DNA of 64,000 nucleotides from Propionivibrio dicarboxylicus (GCF_900099695.1 NZ_FNCY01000005.1:179183-243182); one strand, 5' to 3'; numbered from the stretch's first letter, positions 26,290 through 36,648 are shown. Notes: a model not told the origin generated them from the letters alone. Translations and numbers: made by a program.

Positions 26290-29085
26290 ATGCGAACCGA
26301 ATTCGATCGAAACGCTTACAAAAGGACGATCGACAGCCTGGTCTCCGCTTTCGAGACCGATGCCCAGCGCGGATTGAGCGACGGGGAGGCGAAGGCGCGG
26401 CTGGCGCAGTTCGGCAGCAACGAACTACGCCAGCATCCGCGTCCCGGTTTCTGGGCGCTGTTGTGGGATCAGTTCAACAACTATCTGGTGATCATTCTGA
26501 TTGCCGCCGCACTCATCTCGCTGGCGCTCGGCGAATATGTCGATTCGCTGGCGATCATGATCATCGTCGCGCTCAATGCGGTGATCGGCGTCGTTCAGGA
26601 GTCGAAAGCGGAACAGGCGCTCGAAGCACTGCAGAAGATGTCGGCGCCGCATGCCGAGGTCATGCGCGACGGCAGCATCGTCGTCATCCCCGGGCGCGAG
26701 ATCGTTCCCGGTGACATTGTCATTCTCGAGGCCGGCAACTTCGTGCCGGCTGATTTGCGCCTGATCGAGAGCGTCAATCTGAAGATCGAGGAAGCTTCGC
26801 TGACGGGCGAGTCGGTGCCGGTCGAAAAGAATGCGGCGCTGGTGCTCGACGATGAGGTCGCGCTTGGCGATCGTCGCAATCTGGCGTTCATGGGTACGCT
26901 CATCACCTACGGCCGTGCCCGCGGCCTCGTCGTGGCAACGGGCATGAACACCGAGATCGGGCTGATCGCCGAGATGATCCAGTCTTTCGAGGCGGAAGAA
27001 ACGCCGCTGCAGCGGAATCTTGCGCACCTCGGCAGGATTCTCGGTTCGGCCTGTCTCGTCATCTGCGCGCTGGTCTTCCTCTACGGCCTGTTCCGCGATA
27101 CGCACCTCGCCGTCGCGTTCCAGGGCGACCTGGTCGGCTACTTCCAGAATGAGAAGAAGGACATCATCAACCTCTTCATGACGGCGGTGAGCCTGGCGAT
27201 TGCCGCCGTGCCCGAGGGCTTGCCGGCGATCGTGACGATCTGCCTGGCGCTCGGCATGCAGCGCATGATCCGGCAGAACGCGCTGATCCGCAAGCTGCCG
27301 GCGGTCGAGACCTTGGGATGCGCGACGGTGGTGTGCTCGGACAAGACGGGGACGCTGACGCAGAACGAGATGACGGTGGTCGAGGGGTTTTCCGGCGGGC
27401 GACGTTTCCGCATCAGCGGTGAAGGCTATGCGCCGTTCGGTGCATTTTCGAACGATGCCGGCGTGTTCGAGGCAACTGGCGATCCGGATGTCGCCGCCCT
27501 GCTGGTCGGTGGGCTGGCATGCAATGATGCGTGGCTGGAAGCGCAGACGGCGCAAGAGAGTTCCGCGGCCTGGCGGATCATTGGCGATCCGACCGAGGGC
27601 GCGTTGGTTGTCGCTGCGGCGAAGGCCGGTCATTCGCGTGACGCGGTGGCGGCGCGTTTGCCGCGCGTGCAGGAGATTCCCTTCGATTCCGAACGCAAGC
27701 GCATGAGCACGATTCACCGTGTCGCTGCCGCGTCGCCCATGCCTGTGGGCGATGCGCCGTATCTCGCCATCGTCAAGGGGGCGCCGGATGTGGTGCTCGA
27801 TTTGTGCACGCGCGCGTTGGTCGATGGCGTCGCGGTGCCGCTGACCGAGACCTTGCGCGAAGACATCCGGGCCGGCAACCATGCCATGGCCTGTCGCGCT
27901 CTGCGCGTGCTGGCGGTGGCCAGCCGTCCGCTGGCTGAATTGCCGGCGTCGCCGACGCCCGAAACGCTCGAAAACGACCTCGTCTTCATCGGGCTGCTCG
28001 GGATGATCGATCCGGCCCGTCCGGAGGTTGTCGAGGCCTTGCAGGTGGCGCATCGCGCCGGTCTCAAGTGCGTGATGGTGACCGGCGATTACAAGGATAC
28101 GGCCGAGGCGATCGCGCGTGATATCGGCATGCTGACGCCGGGCGGCATCGTGCTGACCGGCGCCGAGATCGAGAAGCTCGACGATGCGACGCTGGCGGCC
28201 AAGGCCGCCGATCTGCAGGTATGTTGCCGCGTTTCTCCGCAGCACAAGACGCGCATCGTCGATGCGTTCAAGGCCAACGGTCATGTCGTCGCGATGACCG
28301 GCGACGGCGTCAATGATGCGCCGGCGTTGAAGCGCGCCAACATCGGCGTGGCCATGGGCATCACCGGCACCGACGTGGCCAAGCAGACGGCCGACATGGT
28401 GCTGACCGACGACAATTTCGCCAGCATCATCGCGGCGATCCGGCAGGGGCGGATCATCTATTCGAATATCCGCAAATTCGTCTATTTCCTGCTGGCCTGC
28501 AACATCGGCGAGATCCTGATCATCTTCGGCGCCATGCTTTTCGGCTTGCCGATTCCCTTGCGGCCGGTGCAACTGCTTTGGCTCAACCTAGTCAGCGACG
28601 GCGCGCCGGCCCTGGCGCTCGGCATGGAAAAAGGCGACCCGGACATCATGGAGCAGCCGCCGCGTCCGCCGGGCGAGCCGGTGATCAACCGCAACATGGC
28701 TTTCGGCATCGCCGTCGTCGGGCTGGTCGATACCATCGCTGTGCTGACGGTCTTCACGCTCGCGCTCGGGCGCTATCCCGATCATCTGGCCGCGGTGCAA
28801 ACCATCGCCTTTATGACATTGTGCATTTCGGAGTTGTTGCGCGCGCTCACCGCGCGGTCGGAGACGCACAGCATCCTGAGTATCGGCTGGAGCAGCAACC
28901 GCTGGATGCTCTGGGCGCTGGCAGGGTCCTTGCTGCTGGTGTTGATCGTGGTGTACGTCCCCTTCCTGCAGCCGGTCTTCGATACGGTGCCGCCGGGGTG
29001 GAGCGACTGGCTGCTGATGACGCCGTTTTTCTTCGCTTCGCCGATTGCGATGGAATTGGTGAAGCTGCATTTTCGCCGCGCCTGA
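26290..29085 (+). CDS. P-type cation-transporting ATPase, P2 (Ca2+/PacL-like) group
   Basis: A 931-residue pump. The N-terminal cation ATPase domain (about 10-75) is followed by TGES (about 177-180, actuator), PEGLP in TM4 (about 307-311), the phosphorylated Asp351 in [11 protein letters not shown], the nucleotide-domain KGAP near 496, MVTGDYK near 597 and [14 protein letters not shown] near 675. TM4 PEGL and TM6 [15 protein letters not shown] resemble bacterial Ca2+ ATPases of the PacL type, though the TM6 motif differs from NxxTDG of SERCA. Calcium is the likeliest ion; others are possible. GAGG precedes the ATG. It sits directly after a UspA gene. Confidence 0.88.
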   Translation: MRTEFDRNAYKRTIDSLVSAFETDAQRGLSDGEAKARLAQFGSNELRQHPRPGFWALLWDQFNNYLVIILIAAALISLALGEYVDSLAIMIIVALNAVIGVVQESKAEQALEALQKMSAPHAEVMRDGSIVVIPGREIVPGDIVILEAGNFVPADLRLIESVNLKIEEASLTGESVPVEKNAALVLDDEVALGDRRNLAFMGTLITYGRARGLVVATGMNTEIGLIAEMIQSFEAEETPLQRNLAHLGRILGSACLVICALVFLYGLFRDTHLAVAFQGDLVGYFQNEKKDIINLFMTAVSLAIAAVPEGLPAIVTICLALGMQRMIRQNALIRKLPAVETLGCATVVCSDKTGTLTQNEMTVVEGFSGGRRFRISGEGYAPFGAFSNDAGVFEATGDPDVAALLVGGLACNDAWLEAQTAQESSAAWRIIGDPTEGALVVAAAKAGHSRDAVAARLPRVQEIPFDSERKRMSTIHRVAAASPMPVGDAPYLAIVKGAPDVVLDLCTRALVDGVAVPLTETLREDIRAGNHAMACRALRVLAVASRPLAELPASPTPETLENDLVFIGLLGMIDPARPEVVEALQVAHRAGLKCVMVTGDYKDTAEAIARDIGMLTPGGIVLTGAEIEKLDDATLAAKAADLQVCCRVSPQHKTRIVDAFKANGHVVAMTGDGVNDAPALKRANIGVAMGITGTDVAKQTADMVLTDDNFASIIAAIRQGRIIYSNIRKFVYFLLACNIGEILIIFGAMLFGLPIPLRPVQLLWLNLVSDGAPALALGMEKGDPDIMEQPPRPPGEPVINRNMAFGIAVVGLVDTIAVLTVFTLALGRYPDHLAAVQTIAFMTLCISELLRALTARSETHSILSIGWSSNRWMLWALAGSLLLVLIVVYVPFLQPVFDTVPPGWSDWLLMTPFFFASPIAMELVKLHFRRA

Positions 29086-29256
29086 GAGAAGGGCTGGCGG
29101 CGCCGCGACAGCGCCCGACTGAACTTGTCGGCCGGGTGCCTGTCCGATGCGTTGACGGTGGTACGCGACACCGTCTTGAAATGGCAACAAACGGACGCAT
29201 CTTCCTTAATGACCCGGTTCGATGTCTGCCGGGATAGAGATCAGAAAGGAATCGTC

Positions 29257-29490
29257 ATGAACATCGTCTACGACAGCGACAACTATGCCATCGTCGCATT
29301 TCCGACACGGCAAGCGTTCGAGTTGGTCGATAAGGCATCGAGTCGCAGTCTCTTCGTCCAGGGGTCGATTGCCTTGGGCCTGCGTTCGGCCATCGATAAC
29401 ATTCCCGACGAGGACCGCGATCAGGAATCGATTGATGCGCTGCTCGACGATTTTTGCGCTGGCGTGGCGCGCCCAATCGCCATTCACTGA
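29257..29490 (+). CDS. DUF3567-family small protein
   Basis: A 77-residue protein typical of Betaproteobacteria. It runs from MNIVYDSDNYAIVAFP through FELVDKASSRSLFVQG and ends RPIAIH, close to the DUF3567 pattern (MxYNSxxxxVVEFP, FEIVDK, and a C-terminal QPVxLH-like end). Function is unknown. The ATG at 29257 follows AAAGGA; an upstream frame start at 29125 has no support. It is 13 bp before the DUF3460 gene. Confidence 0.75.
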   Translation: MNIVYDSDNYAIVAFPTRQAFELVDKASSRSLFVQGSIALGLRSAIDNIPDEDRDQESIDALLDDFCAGVARPIAIH

Positions 29491-29503
29491 CAGGAGGATA
29501 ACC

Positions 29504-29698
29504 GTGGCGGCGCCCTATGAATCCGAGTTCACGCTATTTCTGCGTGACATGAAATCGCGTCATCCCGAGTGGTCCGAGCAGCAGCGAGCCGGTCGTGCCC
29601 TCTTGTGGGAGAAGAATGTCGATTTCGACGAGTTGCGTCGCTTCGCCGAAGCCAGCGTGCCGCCCTCGCCATGCCGTTACGATATCCGGCGCACTTGA
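29504..29698 (+). CDS. DUF3460-family small protein
   Basis: A 64-residue protein of a betaproteobacterial family (YESEFTLFLRDMKSRHPEWSEQQRAGRALLWEK), predicted to be mostly helical and soluble. It starts at GTG 29504, with AGGAGG (29492-29497) six bases upstream. It follows the DUF3567 gene by 13 bp and is closed by a strong terminator, so the two form a small operon. Function is unknown. Confidence 0.8.
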   Translation: MAAPYESEFTLFLRDMKSRHPEWSEQQRAGRALLWEKNVDFDELRRFAEASVPPSPCRYDIRRT

Positions 29699-29730
29699 AA
29701 ATAGTACCTTTTCATACTCAAGTTTCGTGA

Positions 29731-29767
29731 GGAGGGCGCCGTTGTCAACGGCGCCCTCCGTTTTTTT
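29731..29767 (+). terminator. Intrinsic terminator of the DUF3567-DUF3460 operon
   Basis: A 12-bp perfect stem (29731-29742 with 29748-29759), a 5-base loop and seven T. It is followed at once by a separate perfect 8-bp palindrome, CATTGTGG/CCACAATG (29769-29788), in the promoter region of the chemoreceptor gene. Confidence 0.93.
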
Positions 29768-29768
29768 A

Positions 29769-29814
29769 CATTGTGGAATCCCACAATGGGAGTGTGTGAA
29801 TATTCATATATAAT
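29769..29814 (+). promoter_or_regulatory. Palindrome and -10-like box before the chemoreceptor gene
   Basis: CATTGTGG (29769-29776) is the exact inverse of CCACAATG (29781-29788), with a 4-base spacer. An AT-rich tract follows with TATAAT at 29809-29814, 45 bases before the gene start. No good -35 box is visible, so the palindrome may be an activator or repressor site. It is not a known operator to me. Confidence 0.4.
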
Positions 29815-29858
29815 TATTACTTTAGTCGTATTGGTATTCTGGCCTGAGGAGTAAGGCA

Positions 29859-31499
29859 ATGATTGATCGGATGAGACTTAAGACAAAGATTGCCCTGCTG
29901 GTGTTGGCCGCCCTGGTCGGTTTGTTGGCACTGACGGGTTTGTCGGCGGTGAAAACGCGACAGGATCTGCTCGAGTCCAAGAAGGAAACGATTCAGTCGG
30001 TCCTCGAAGGCGTCGAAGCGACGCTGATTGCCTATCAGAGGGAAGAAGCGGCCGGCAAGATGACGCGCGAACAGGCGCAGAAGGCCGCGACCGAGGTGAT
30101 CTCGATGATCCGCTACGGCGGTCAGGACGGGAAATCCGAATACGTTTATGCCTACACGACCGAGGGCTACGGTGTTTATCACGTTGCCAAGGACCGGATC
30201 GGCAAACCCTTGTTCGACACGGTCAAGGACCCCAAGGGCAATTACACGGTGCGCGATATCGTCGCCAAGGCCAAAGGCACGCCGAGCGGCGCCTATCTCT
30301 ATACGCTGACGGCGCGGCCGGGCGAGAAGGAACCGATCGACAAGCTCGGCTACGTCAAGCTGTTCGAGCCGTGGTCGTGGGTGATCGGCACCGGCGTTTA
30401 TGTTGATGACATTGAGACGGAGTTCCGGCGGCGCTTGATCTCCGATCTGGCCATCGCCTTTGGTCTGCTGGCGATCATCGCCTGGCTCGGCTTCGTCATC
30501 GCGCGCGGCGTCATTCGCCAGGTCGGCGGCGAACCGGCCGATGCCATCCGCTTCATGGCGCGTGTGTCGGACGGCGATCTTTCCGGCGACATGCCGGATG
30601 TCATGGCCGGCAGCATGCTCGATTCGATGGGTAACATGGTTCGCTCGCTGCGCAAGATGGTCAGCGAGATCGGCGAGAATTCGCTGCGTTTGTCGAAGGG
30701 TTCCGATCACATCAGCACCGCTTCGCGTGAAGTGGCGACGGCCGCGCAGAAGCAGTCGGATGCGACCTCGGCGATGGCCGCAGCCATTGAGGAACTGACT
30801 GTCAGCATCAATCACATTTCCGAGAACGCCCGCGATTCGCAGCAGAATTCCGCGCACTCCGTGCAACTCTCCGAGGCCGGGTTCGAGCGCGTGCAGACGG
30901 CGAGCGAGGAAATCAACGGCATTGCGTCGGTGGTCAGCGACGCGGCTACCCGCGTGCGCAAGCTCGAAGAACGCGCCAACCAGATTTCGTCGATTGCCGG
31001 TGTCATCAAGGAAATCGCCGGGCAGACCAACTTGCTGGCGCTCAATGCCGCCATCGAGGCAGCGCGGGCGGGCGAGCAGGGACGCGGTTTCGCCGTGGTG
31101 GCGGACGAGGTGCGCAAACTGGCCGAACGGACCTCCCTGGCAACGGTGGAAATCGAAGAGATGATCGCCGGCATCCAGTCGGATACCGTTCAGGTTGCCG
31201 GTGTCATGGATGCGGCACTGCCGCAGGTGGATTCCGGCGTGACGGCGGCGCAGTCGGCCGCCGAGTCCTTGCGCCAGATCAAGGAGTCGTCCGAGCGCAC
31301 GCTCGAGCGTATCCGCGAAGTCGCCGATTCGACGCAGGAACAAAGCGTCGCCAGCGACAGCATCGCGCAGAAGGTCGAAGAGATTGCCTCGATGGTCGAA
31401 GAGACGACGGCGGCAATGTCGGCGAACGCCGAAACGGCGAGCGACATGGAACGGATCGCCGGCGAACTCAACCAGCTGGTCGGCCGCTTCCGCTGCTAA
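29859..31499 (+). CDS. Methyl-accepting chemotaxis protein with single Cache domain
   Basis: A 546-residue chemoreceptor. TM1 is at about 9-28. The periplasmic sCache_2 domain spans about 35-185 and includes [21 protein letters not shown] and [18 protein letters not shown]2 is at about 190-213 and a HAMP region follows. The signalling tip, [27 protein letters not shown], lies near 390-416. Many flanking Glu/Gln heptads can be methylated. sCache_2 receptors often bind small organic acids; the ligand here is unknown. GAGGAG (29846-29851) precedes the ATG by seven bases. No other che genes are nearby. Confidence 0.93.
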   Translation: MIDRMRLKTKIALLVLAALVGLLALTGLSAVKTRQDLLESKKETIQSVLEGVEATLIAYQREEAAGKMTREQAQKAATEVISMIRYGGQDGKSEYVYAYTTEGYGVYHVAKDRIGKPLFDTVKDPKGNYTVRDIVAKAKGTPSGAYLYTLTARPGEKEPIDKLGYVKLFEPWSWVIGTGVYVDDIETEFRRRLISDLAIAFGLLAIIAWLGFVIARGVIRQVGGEPADAIRFMARVSDGDLSGDMPDVMAGSMLDSMGNMVRSLRKMVSEIGENSLRLSKGSDHISTASREVATAAQKQSDATSAMAAAIEELTVSINHISENARDSQQNSAHSVQLSEAGFERVQTASEEINGIASVVSDAATRVRKLEERANQISSIAGVIKEIAGQTNLLALNAAIEAARAGEQGRGFAVVADEVRKLAERTSLATVEIEEMIAGIQSDTVQVAGVMDAALPQVDSGVTAAQSAAESLRQIKESSERTLERIREVADSTQEQSVASDSIAQKVEEIASMVEETTAAMSANAETASDMERIAGELNQLVGRFRC

Positions 31500-31505
31500 C
31501 TGTAC

Positions 31506-34109
31506 TTAGACGTCCAGCGCACGGCTGATGCGCTGGATCGTCGAGTCTTCCGGGTCGGGGTGGCTGCTGAAGCCGAGCGCCCCGGCCAGGCGCAGCATCT
31601 TTGCGTTCATTGCCAGCACGTCGCCGACCATGCGGCGGATCCCCTTTTCCTGCGCTTCTTCGATCAGTGCCGCCATCAACTGGCGGCCGATACCGCGTTT
31701 CTGCCACGCGTCGGCGACGACCAGGGCGAACTCCGCCGTTTCGCCATCGGCGCAGACGACGTAACGGGCGACACCGATCACGCGTTCCGTCTTCCCCTCG
31801 GCGATCGTCGCCAGCAGCGCCATTTCCCTGGCATAGTCGATTTGCGTGAAGCGGATGAGGGTCGCCGGCGTCAGTTCACGCAGCGCGTCCATGAAGCGGT
31901 AATACTTGCTCTCGTCCGAGAGGTGGCGGACGAATTCCTGCTCGATGTCGGCGTCTTCCGGGGCGATCGGACGCAGGGTGATGCGTTCCCCGTCAGGCAG
32001 CACCCAGTCGCGCACCCAGTGCAGCGGGTACGGCGCGATGGCGGGGCGGGGATGCGGCGCCTGCCGCGTCTCGGCGGCGAGCGTGATGTCGATCTCGGCG
32101 GCGAGGGCGCCGAGCGCATCGATGCGCAGGCGTCCGATGTCGAGCGCATCGAGCGACGCGTTCTGGCTGCAGAGCAGCGAGACGCCGAGCAGCACCGCTT
32201 CGAGCGCCAGCGCGGCGCCGATGGTGAGTGCCGGAAGATGCGCCGATGCGATCAGGTCCTGTGCCTGCAGCCGGTCGAGCGGGAGCAGCGCCAGCGCCTG
32301 GGGCGCCCACGGATCGGCGCGTCCGAGCCGCAGCGTCGGGCCGAAATGCGCGTCCTGACGGACGCTGAGCTGCAACATGATGGCCTGCGGTCGGTCGGGA
32401 TCGGCTTCGACCCAGAGTCCGTCGATCGTGCCTTCCGGCGTCGTCGCGCGTGTTGCGGCAAGCAGCGCGTCGAAGGCTGCTCGCACGGCGCCGACCGAGT
32501 CGGCACGGCGTGTCATCGTGGCCGCCGGCGAGGACGGGGCGGCGTCGGCGCGCAGGATGACCGGGAACCCGGCCTGCAGGGCGGCGGCGATCGCCTCGTT
32601 CGGTGTCTGCGTCCGTGTGACCACCGGCGTGTCGATGCCGACGCTACGCAGCACGGCATGGCGCTCGCCGCAGCTCAGGCGGGTGCGGCCTTGCTGCCGC
32701 GCGGCGTCGATCAGCAGCCGGGCGCCGTCGGCCTCGCGCCATGGCGGCAGGCCGGTCGGCGTTGGAATCCGGCGCAAGCGTGCCTGTTGCCGGAAGTCTT
32801 CGGCAAGCAGCGCAAACGCGTCGATGGCGGCTTCCGGCGTCTCGAAGGCGGGGATGCCGTGGCGCCGCAGCAGTTGTCGTCCGGCGACACCGGCCGAACT
32901 GCCGGTCCAGCCGGCCAGCATCGGCTTGTCGGTCTTGGCCGCGGCATCGGTCAGGACGCGGCTCAGCTTGTGCGGCGGGGTCGGGGCTTGCGCGGCGAGG
33001 ACGCTCAGGATGACGTCGACGGCATCGTCGGCGAGCAGCGCCTCGACGGTTTTGCGCAGGGCGTAGGGCGTGTCGTCGCGCGATAGTTGAATCGCGCCCT
33101 CGAGCGTTCGCCCGGCACCTTGCGCGGCGGCGAGCGCCTTGCGCGTGCTCGTCGCGAAGGACGCCAGCGCGAGGCCGCGTTCGGCGGCACGGGTGCTTGC
33201 CAGCGCTCCGCTGGCCGGGTCGTCGGCGACGATGGCCAGTTGCGTTCCGCCTGTCAGGCGCCCGCGTACGAGGATCGTCGCGGCGTCGAGCCATTCGCCG
33301 AGGCTGCGTACGCGCACCGCGCCGGCGCGCCGCAGTGCGGCCTCGAGGACGGCGTCATCGATCGGGGCGTTCGCGTCGGTCGTTCGCAAGGCGACGACCG
33401 GCTTGGTTCGCGTCGTCGCGCGCAGGGCGCTCATGAAGGCGCGCGCGTCGTCGATGCGGTCGAGATGCAGCAGGATGCCGAGCGTCAGCGGATCGCTGGC
33501 GAGATAGTCGAGTATTTCGGGCGTCGCGATGTCCTTGGCCGCGCCGGTCACGATGACGCTGGAAAATCCGGTTTCGGCCTTGGCGGCGTGGTCAAGCATG
33601 GCGCTGCACAGGGCCGGCGACGAGGTGACGAGGGCGAGGCGGCCGGCTTTGACGGCCGGGCCGGCGGTCGCCGCGTGCAGGCCGATGTCGGGTCGCAGGA
33701 TGCCGGCGTTGTCCGGGCCGAGGACGCGGATGCCGAGTCCGCGGGCGATTTTCAGGGTGCGTCGTTCGAGCCGCGTTCCGGTTTCGGCCAGTCCGGCATA
33801 GGGCGTGACGAGGATGACGCCGGCGATGCCGCATTTGCCGCACTGCTTGAGGATGTCTGGGATCGTCGCCGCTGCCGTGCAAATGACGGCTACATCGATC
33901 GGCGCACCGATTTCGCCGAGCGTCTTGTAGGCGGGAACGCCGAAAATGGCGTCATGGCGTGGATTGACCGGATACAGGCGCCCGGCGTAACCGGCGTTCT
34001 GGAGATTGCGGAAGACGACCATGCCGATCGCGTGCTCACGCTCGGAGGCGCCGACGACGGCCACCGAGTTCGCTGCGAACAGGCGGGTGAGAGGATGTCG
34101 ATCCTGCAT
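31506..34109 (-). CDS. Pat-type protein acetyltransferase (acyl-CoA-synthetase-like plus GNAT)
   Basis: An 867-residue protein. The N-terminal CoA-binding domain (SVAVVGASEREHAIG, about 13-27, and VNPRHDAIFG) and the succinyl-CoA-ligase-like region (about 150-460) are followed by an ATP-grasp-like region. A GNAT acetyltransferase domain occupies about residues 710-867, with GVARYVVCADGETAEFALVV and the acetyl-CoA loop VADAWQKRGIGRQLM. The NDP-forming ligase part is expected to be regulatory, as in Salmonella Pat, which acetylates acetyl-CoA synthetase. The ATG at 34109 follows GGAG closely; the frame stays open far upstream across selU but has no homology there. Target proteins are unknown. 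Confidence 0.87.
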   Translation of the reverse strand: MQDRHPLTRLFAANSVAVVGASEREHAIGMVVFRNLQNAGYAGRLYPVNPRHDAIFGVPAYKTLGEIGAPIDVAVICTAAATIPDILKQCGKCGIAGVILVTPYAGLAETGTRLERRTLKIARGLGIRVLGPDNAGILRPDIGLHAATAGPAVKAGRLALVTSSPALCSAMLDHAAKAETGFSSVIVTGAAKDIATPEILDYLASDPLTLGILLHLDRIDDARAFMSALRATTRTKPVVALRTTDANAPIDDAVLEAALRRAGAVRVRSLGEWLDAATILVRGRLTGGTQLAIVADDPASGALASTRAAERGLALASFATSTRKALAAAQGAGRTLEGAIQLSRDDTPYALRKTVEALLADDAVDVILSVLAAQAPTPPHKLSRVLTDAAAKTDKPMLAGWTGSSAGVAGRQLLRRHGIPAFETPEAAIDAFALLAEDFRQQARLRRIPTPTGLPPWREADGARLLIDAARQQGRTRLSCGERHAVLRSVGIDTPVVTRTQTPNEAIAAALQAGFPVILRADAAPSSPAATMTRRADSVGAVRAAFDALLAATRATTPEGTIDGLWVEADPDRPQAIMLQLSVRQDAHFGPTLRLGRADPWAPQALALLPLDRLQAQDLIASAHLPALTIGAALALEAVLLGVSLLCSQNASLDALDIGRLRIDALGALAAEIDITLAAETRQAPHPRPAIAPYPLHWVRDWVLPDGERITLRPIAPEDADIEQEFVRHLSDESKYYRFMDALRELTPATLIRFTQIDYAREMALLATIAEGKTERVIGVARYVVCADGETAEFALVVADAWQKRGIGRQLMAALIEEAQEKGIRRMVGDVLAMNAKMLRLAGALGFSSHPDPEDSTIQRISRALDV

Positions 34110-34249
34110 TGCGCTCCGGACTCCTGCAAACGACGAAGATGACAAGAGAATGCTGCGGACGGGGACTGCGGGAGGATGCCACTGCCAGTGTTCGGGCAAA
34201 GTAGCACAGAAGCCTGCGGCTGTCTTGCAGTGCGCTGCCTGCCGGCGTC

Positions 34250-35317
34250 TTAAGCGGCCGGCGGGAGCACGTCGGCGTCGTCGATGATATGGGCAGCCAG
34301 CGCGTCGATGCTGGCGGCGTCGAGATCGGCGGGGGTATAGGTTTTCGGCGTGCCGAATCCGGAGAAGTTGCGCTCCTGCGAGCGCTGGTAGAGCGGGTCG
34401 TAGTGGCGTTGCAGCAGTTCGGCGACGAGCGTGCGCCAGTGCCCGGCGTGCGCGTAGGCTTTCCACTGCGCCAGCGTTTCGCGGCTGTGCAGATCGCGCA
34501 GGGCGTCGAGACGCGCGTCGAGGGCGGCCGGGTCGGCGACGAAATAGTCGTAGTCCCGCAGCAGGAATTCGACGCGGGCGTCGAAGGGCGCGTCGATGCG
34601 GACGCAGGCGCTTGCCCGGATGCGTTCGAGCAGGGGCGTCGGCAGGAAGACCTGGCCGATCTTGCGGCTCTCGGCTTCGACATAGACGGGGCGGGCCGGA
34701 TCGAAGGGTGCCAGCGTCGCCAGCAACAGCGTCTCGAACCGTTTTTGCGAAGGTTGCGGGGTGTCGGGCAGCACGCCGAGGACCGAGCCCTTGTGGCAGG
34801 CCAGCGCCTCGAGATCGAGCACCTGCTGGCCTTGCCGCGCCAGCGCCTGGAGCAGGCGGCTCTTGGCATTGCCGGTGGCGCCGCCGATGACGGTGAAGCC
34901 GAACTGTGCCGGCAGCGTCTCGAGCTGATCGATGACGTGCCGGCGGTAGGCCTTGTAACCGCCGTCGAGTTGGGCCGCGTTCCAGCCGACGCGGCGCAGC
35001 ACGTGCGTCATCGCGCCGCTGCGTTCGCCGCCGCGCCAACACATGATCAGCGGGCGCCACTGGCGTGGCCGCGTCAGGAAGCTTTCGCGCAGGTGGCGGG
35101 CAATACTCTCCGCGATGTAGGCGGCGCCGAGCTTCTTGGCTTCGAAGGGCGACAGTTGCTTGTACATCGTGCCGATCTCGATGCGTTGATCGTTGTCGAG
35201 CACGGGGTAGTTGATCGCGCCGGGAATATGGTCCTCGGCGAATTCCGCCGGGGTGCGCACGTCGATGATGTCGTCGAAGGCATCGCGTTCGTCGATGCCG
35301 GCAATGCCGTTTTTCAT
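34250..35317 (-). CDS. selU: tRNA 2-selenouridine synthase SelU/MnmH
   Basis: A 355-residue enzyme that converts 2-thiouridine at tRNA wobble position 34 to 2-selenouridine via a geranylated intermediate. The rhodanese domain (about 10-125) contains the catalytic Cys93 in CWRGGERSGAM. A P-loop follows near residues 143-151, reading GGATGNAKS; the glycine before the lysine is Ala here. It ends in helical regions with CHKGSVLGVLP. The tesA stop is 4 bp upstream of the selU start, so the two are one transcript. No selD (selenophosphate synthetase) is in the window. Confidence 0.92.
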   Translation of the reverse strand: MKNGIAGIDERDAFDDIIDVRTPAEFAEDHIPGAINYPVLDNDQRIEIGTMYKQLSPFEAKKLGAAYIAESIARHLRESFLTRPRQWRPLIMCWRGGERSGAMTHVLRRVGWNAAQLDGGYKAYRRHVIDQLETLPAQFGFTVIGGATGNAKSRLLQALARQGQQVLDLEALACHKGSVLGVLPDTPQPSQKRFETLLLATLAPFDPARPVYVEAESRKIGQVFLPTPLLERIRASACVRIDAPFDARVEFLLRDYDYFVADPAALDARLDALRDLHSRETLAQWKAYAHAGHWRTLVAELLQRHYDPLYQRSQERNFSGFGTPKTYTPADLDAASIDALAAHIIDDADVLPPAA

Positions 35318-35321
35318 CGCT

Positions 35322-35948
35322 CTATTTTAACAGGGGTTCGAGCCGCTTCCAGACGCTTTCCATCAGGATCGGCTGGGCTTCGGCGGTCGGGTGCAGCGCG
35401 TCGGCCTGGAACAGCTCACGGCGCGTGGCGATCCCTTCGAGCAGGAAATCGACGGCGGCAAGGCGGCGCTGTTTGGCGATGTCGGTGAAGGTCTGCGCGA
35501 ACTCGTCGGCATAGCGGCCGTAATTGGGCGGCAGGCGCTGACCGACGAGCAGCACGCGGGCTTTGGCTTTCTGCGCCGCATCGATCATCGCCAGCAGGTT
35601 GTCGCGCAAGGTCGCGAGAGGCAGTCCGCGCAGGCCGTCGTTGCTGCCGAGCGCGATGATGACGATCGCCGGTCCATGACGTTCGAGTGCGGCCGGCAGG
35701 CGCGAGCGGCCGCCGCTGGAAGTCTCGCCCGAGATGCTGGCGTTGACGACGGTATAATCGGGGTGCTTTTCCTGCAGGCGCTTGGCAAGCAGCGATGGCC
35801 AGGCGGCTTCCTGGCGGATGCCGTACCCCGCCGAGAGCGAGTCGCCGAAGACGAGGATGGTGCGTGCGGCCCAGGCGGCCAGGGGCTGGCCGAGGATGAA
35901 CAGGACGAGAAGGCAGCGGAGCAGACGGAGCGAGGACGGTCTGAGCAT
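35322..35948 (-). CDS. tesA: Multifunctional acyl-CoA thioesterase/protease/lysophospholipase TesA
   Basis: A 208-residue SGNH hydrolase with a signal peptide (MLRPSSLRLLRCLLVLFILGQPLAAWA), so it is periplasmic. The four blocks are present: GDSLSAGYG (block I, nucleophile Ser), SGETSSGG (block II), GSNDG (block III) and DALHPT (block V, His). The ATG at 35948 shares its bases with the first possible ATG of the divergent ybbA gene, and the tesA-ybbA divergence is the same as in E. coli. selU follows in the same direction. Confidence 0.92.
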   Translation of the reverse strand: MLRPSSLRLLRCLLVLFILGQPLAAWAARTILVFGDSLSAGYGIRQEAAWPSLLAKRLQEKHPDYTVVNASISGETSSGGRSRLPAALERHGPAIVIIALGSNDGLRGLPLATLRDNLLAMIDAAQKAKARVLLVGQRLPPNYGRYADEFAQTFTDIAKQRRLAAVDFLLEGIATRRELFQADALHPTAEAQPILMESVWKRLEPLLK

Positions 35949-35967
35949 GGACAAAACGGAGGGCAGG

Positions 35968-36648
35968 GTGATCGGGAATCCGGTGATTGAAGTCTTCGGC
36001 GTGAGCAAGCACGTCGATAACGGCGGCGAAGCGCTGGTCATTCTGCACGAGAATTCTTTCGCTGTGGGCACCGGCGAGAGCGTGGCGATCGTCGGTGCGT
36101 CGGGCTCGGGCAAGTCGACGCTGCTCGGCTTGCTGGCCGGGCTCGATCTGCCGAGCGCCGGCCGCATCGTGCTGGCGGGACAGGATCTGGCGCGCCTCGA
36201 CGAAGACGCGCGCGCCGTGTTGCGCGGGCGGGTGCTTGGTTTCGTCTTCCAGTCGTTCCAGTTGCTGCCGTCGCTGACGGCGCTTGAAAACGTCATGCTG
36301 CCGCTGGAACTGGCCGGCGTCGTGGCGGCGCGGTCGACGGCCCTGGCGTGGCTCGAACGCGTCGGGCTGTCGCATCGCCTGAATCATTATCCGAAACACC
36401 TTTCCGGCGGCGAGCAGCAGCGGGTGGCACTGGCCCGTGCCTTCGCGCCGCAGCCGCTGCTGATCCTCGCCGACGAACCGACCGGCAATCTCGATGCGGC
36501 GACGGGACACCAGATCATTGAACTGATGTTTGAAATCAATGCCGAACGGCAGACGACGCTGATTCTCGTGACTCATGACGAAGAAATAGCCGCGCGTTGC
36601 GAACGGCGGCTGCGCATGCATGGCGGTAGCATTGCCGAGCTTGCGTGA
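35968..36648 (+). CDS. ybbA: ABC transporter ATP-binding protein YbbA
   Basis: A 226-residue ATPase of the lipoprotein-release/macrolide-exporter (LolD/MacB) class. Walker A is GASGSGKST, the signature [15 protein letters not shown], Walker [14 protein letters not shown] and the H-loop VTHDEE. The start is GTG 35968, because GGAGG (35958-35962) lies five bases upstream; the ATG at 35947 would overlap the tesA start and lacks such a site. The resulting length matches E. coli YbbA. In E. coli the permease YbbP follows; here the next gene is a FapA-like protein, so no partner permease is visible. Confidence 0.9.
   Translation: MIGNPVIEVFGVSKHVDNGGEALVILHENSFAVGTGESVAIVGASGSGKSTLLGLLAGLDLPSAGRIVLAGQDLARLDEDARAVLRGRVLGFVFQSFQLLPSLTALENVMLPLELAGVVAARSTALAWLERVGLSHRLNHYPKHLSGGEQQRVALARAFAPQPLLILADEPTGNLDAATGHQIIELMFEINAERQTTLILVTHDEEIAARCERRLRMHGGSIAELA

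Noticed and set aside
26425..28572. 715-codon minus-strand frame opposite the P-type ATPase
   Set aside because: The plus strand carries all P-type ATPase motifs; the antisense translation is His/Arg/Asp rich and unlike any protein.
34110..35060. N-terminal extension of the Pat protein across selU
   Set aside because: The frame is open but overlaps selU out of frame and has no homology; the ATG at 34109 with GGAG gives the family's usual start.
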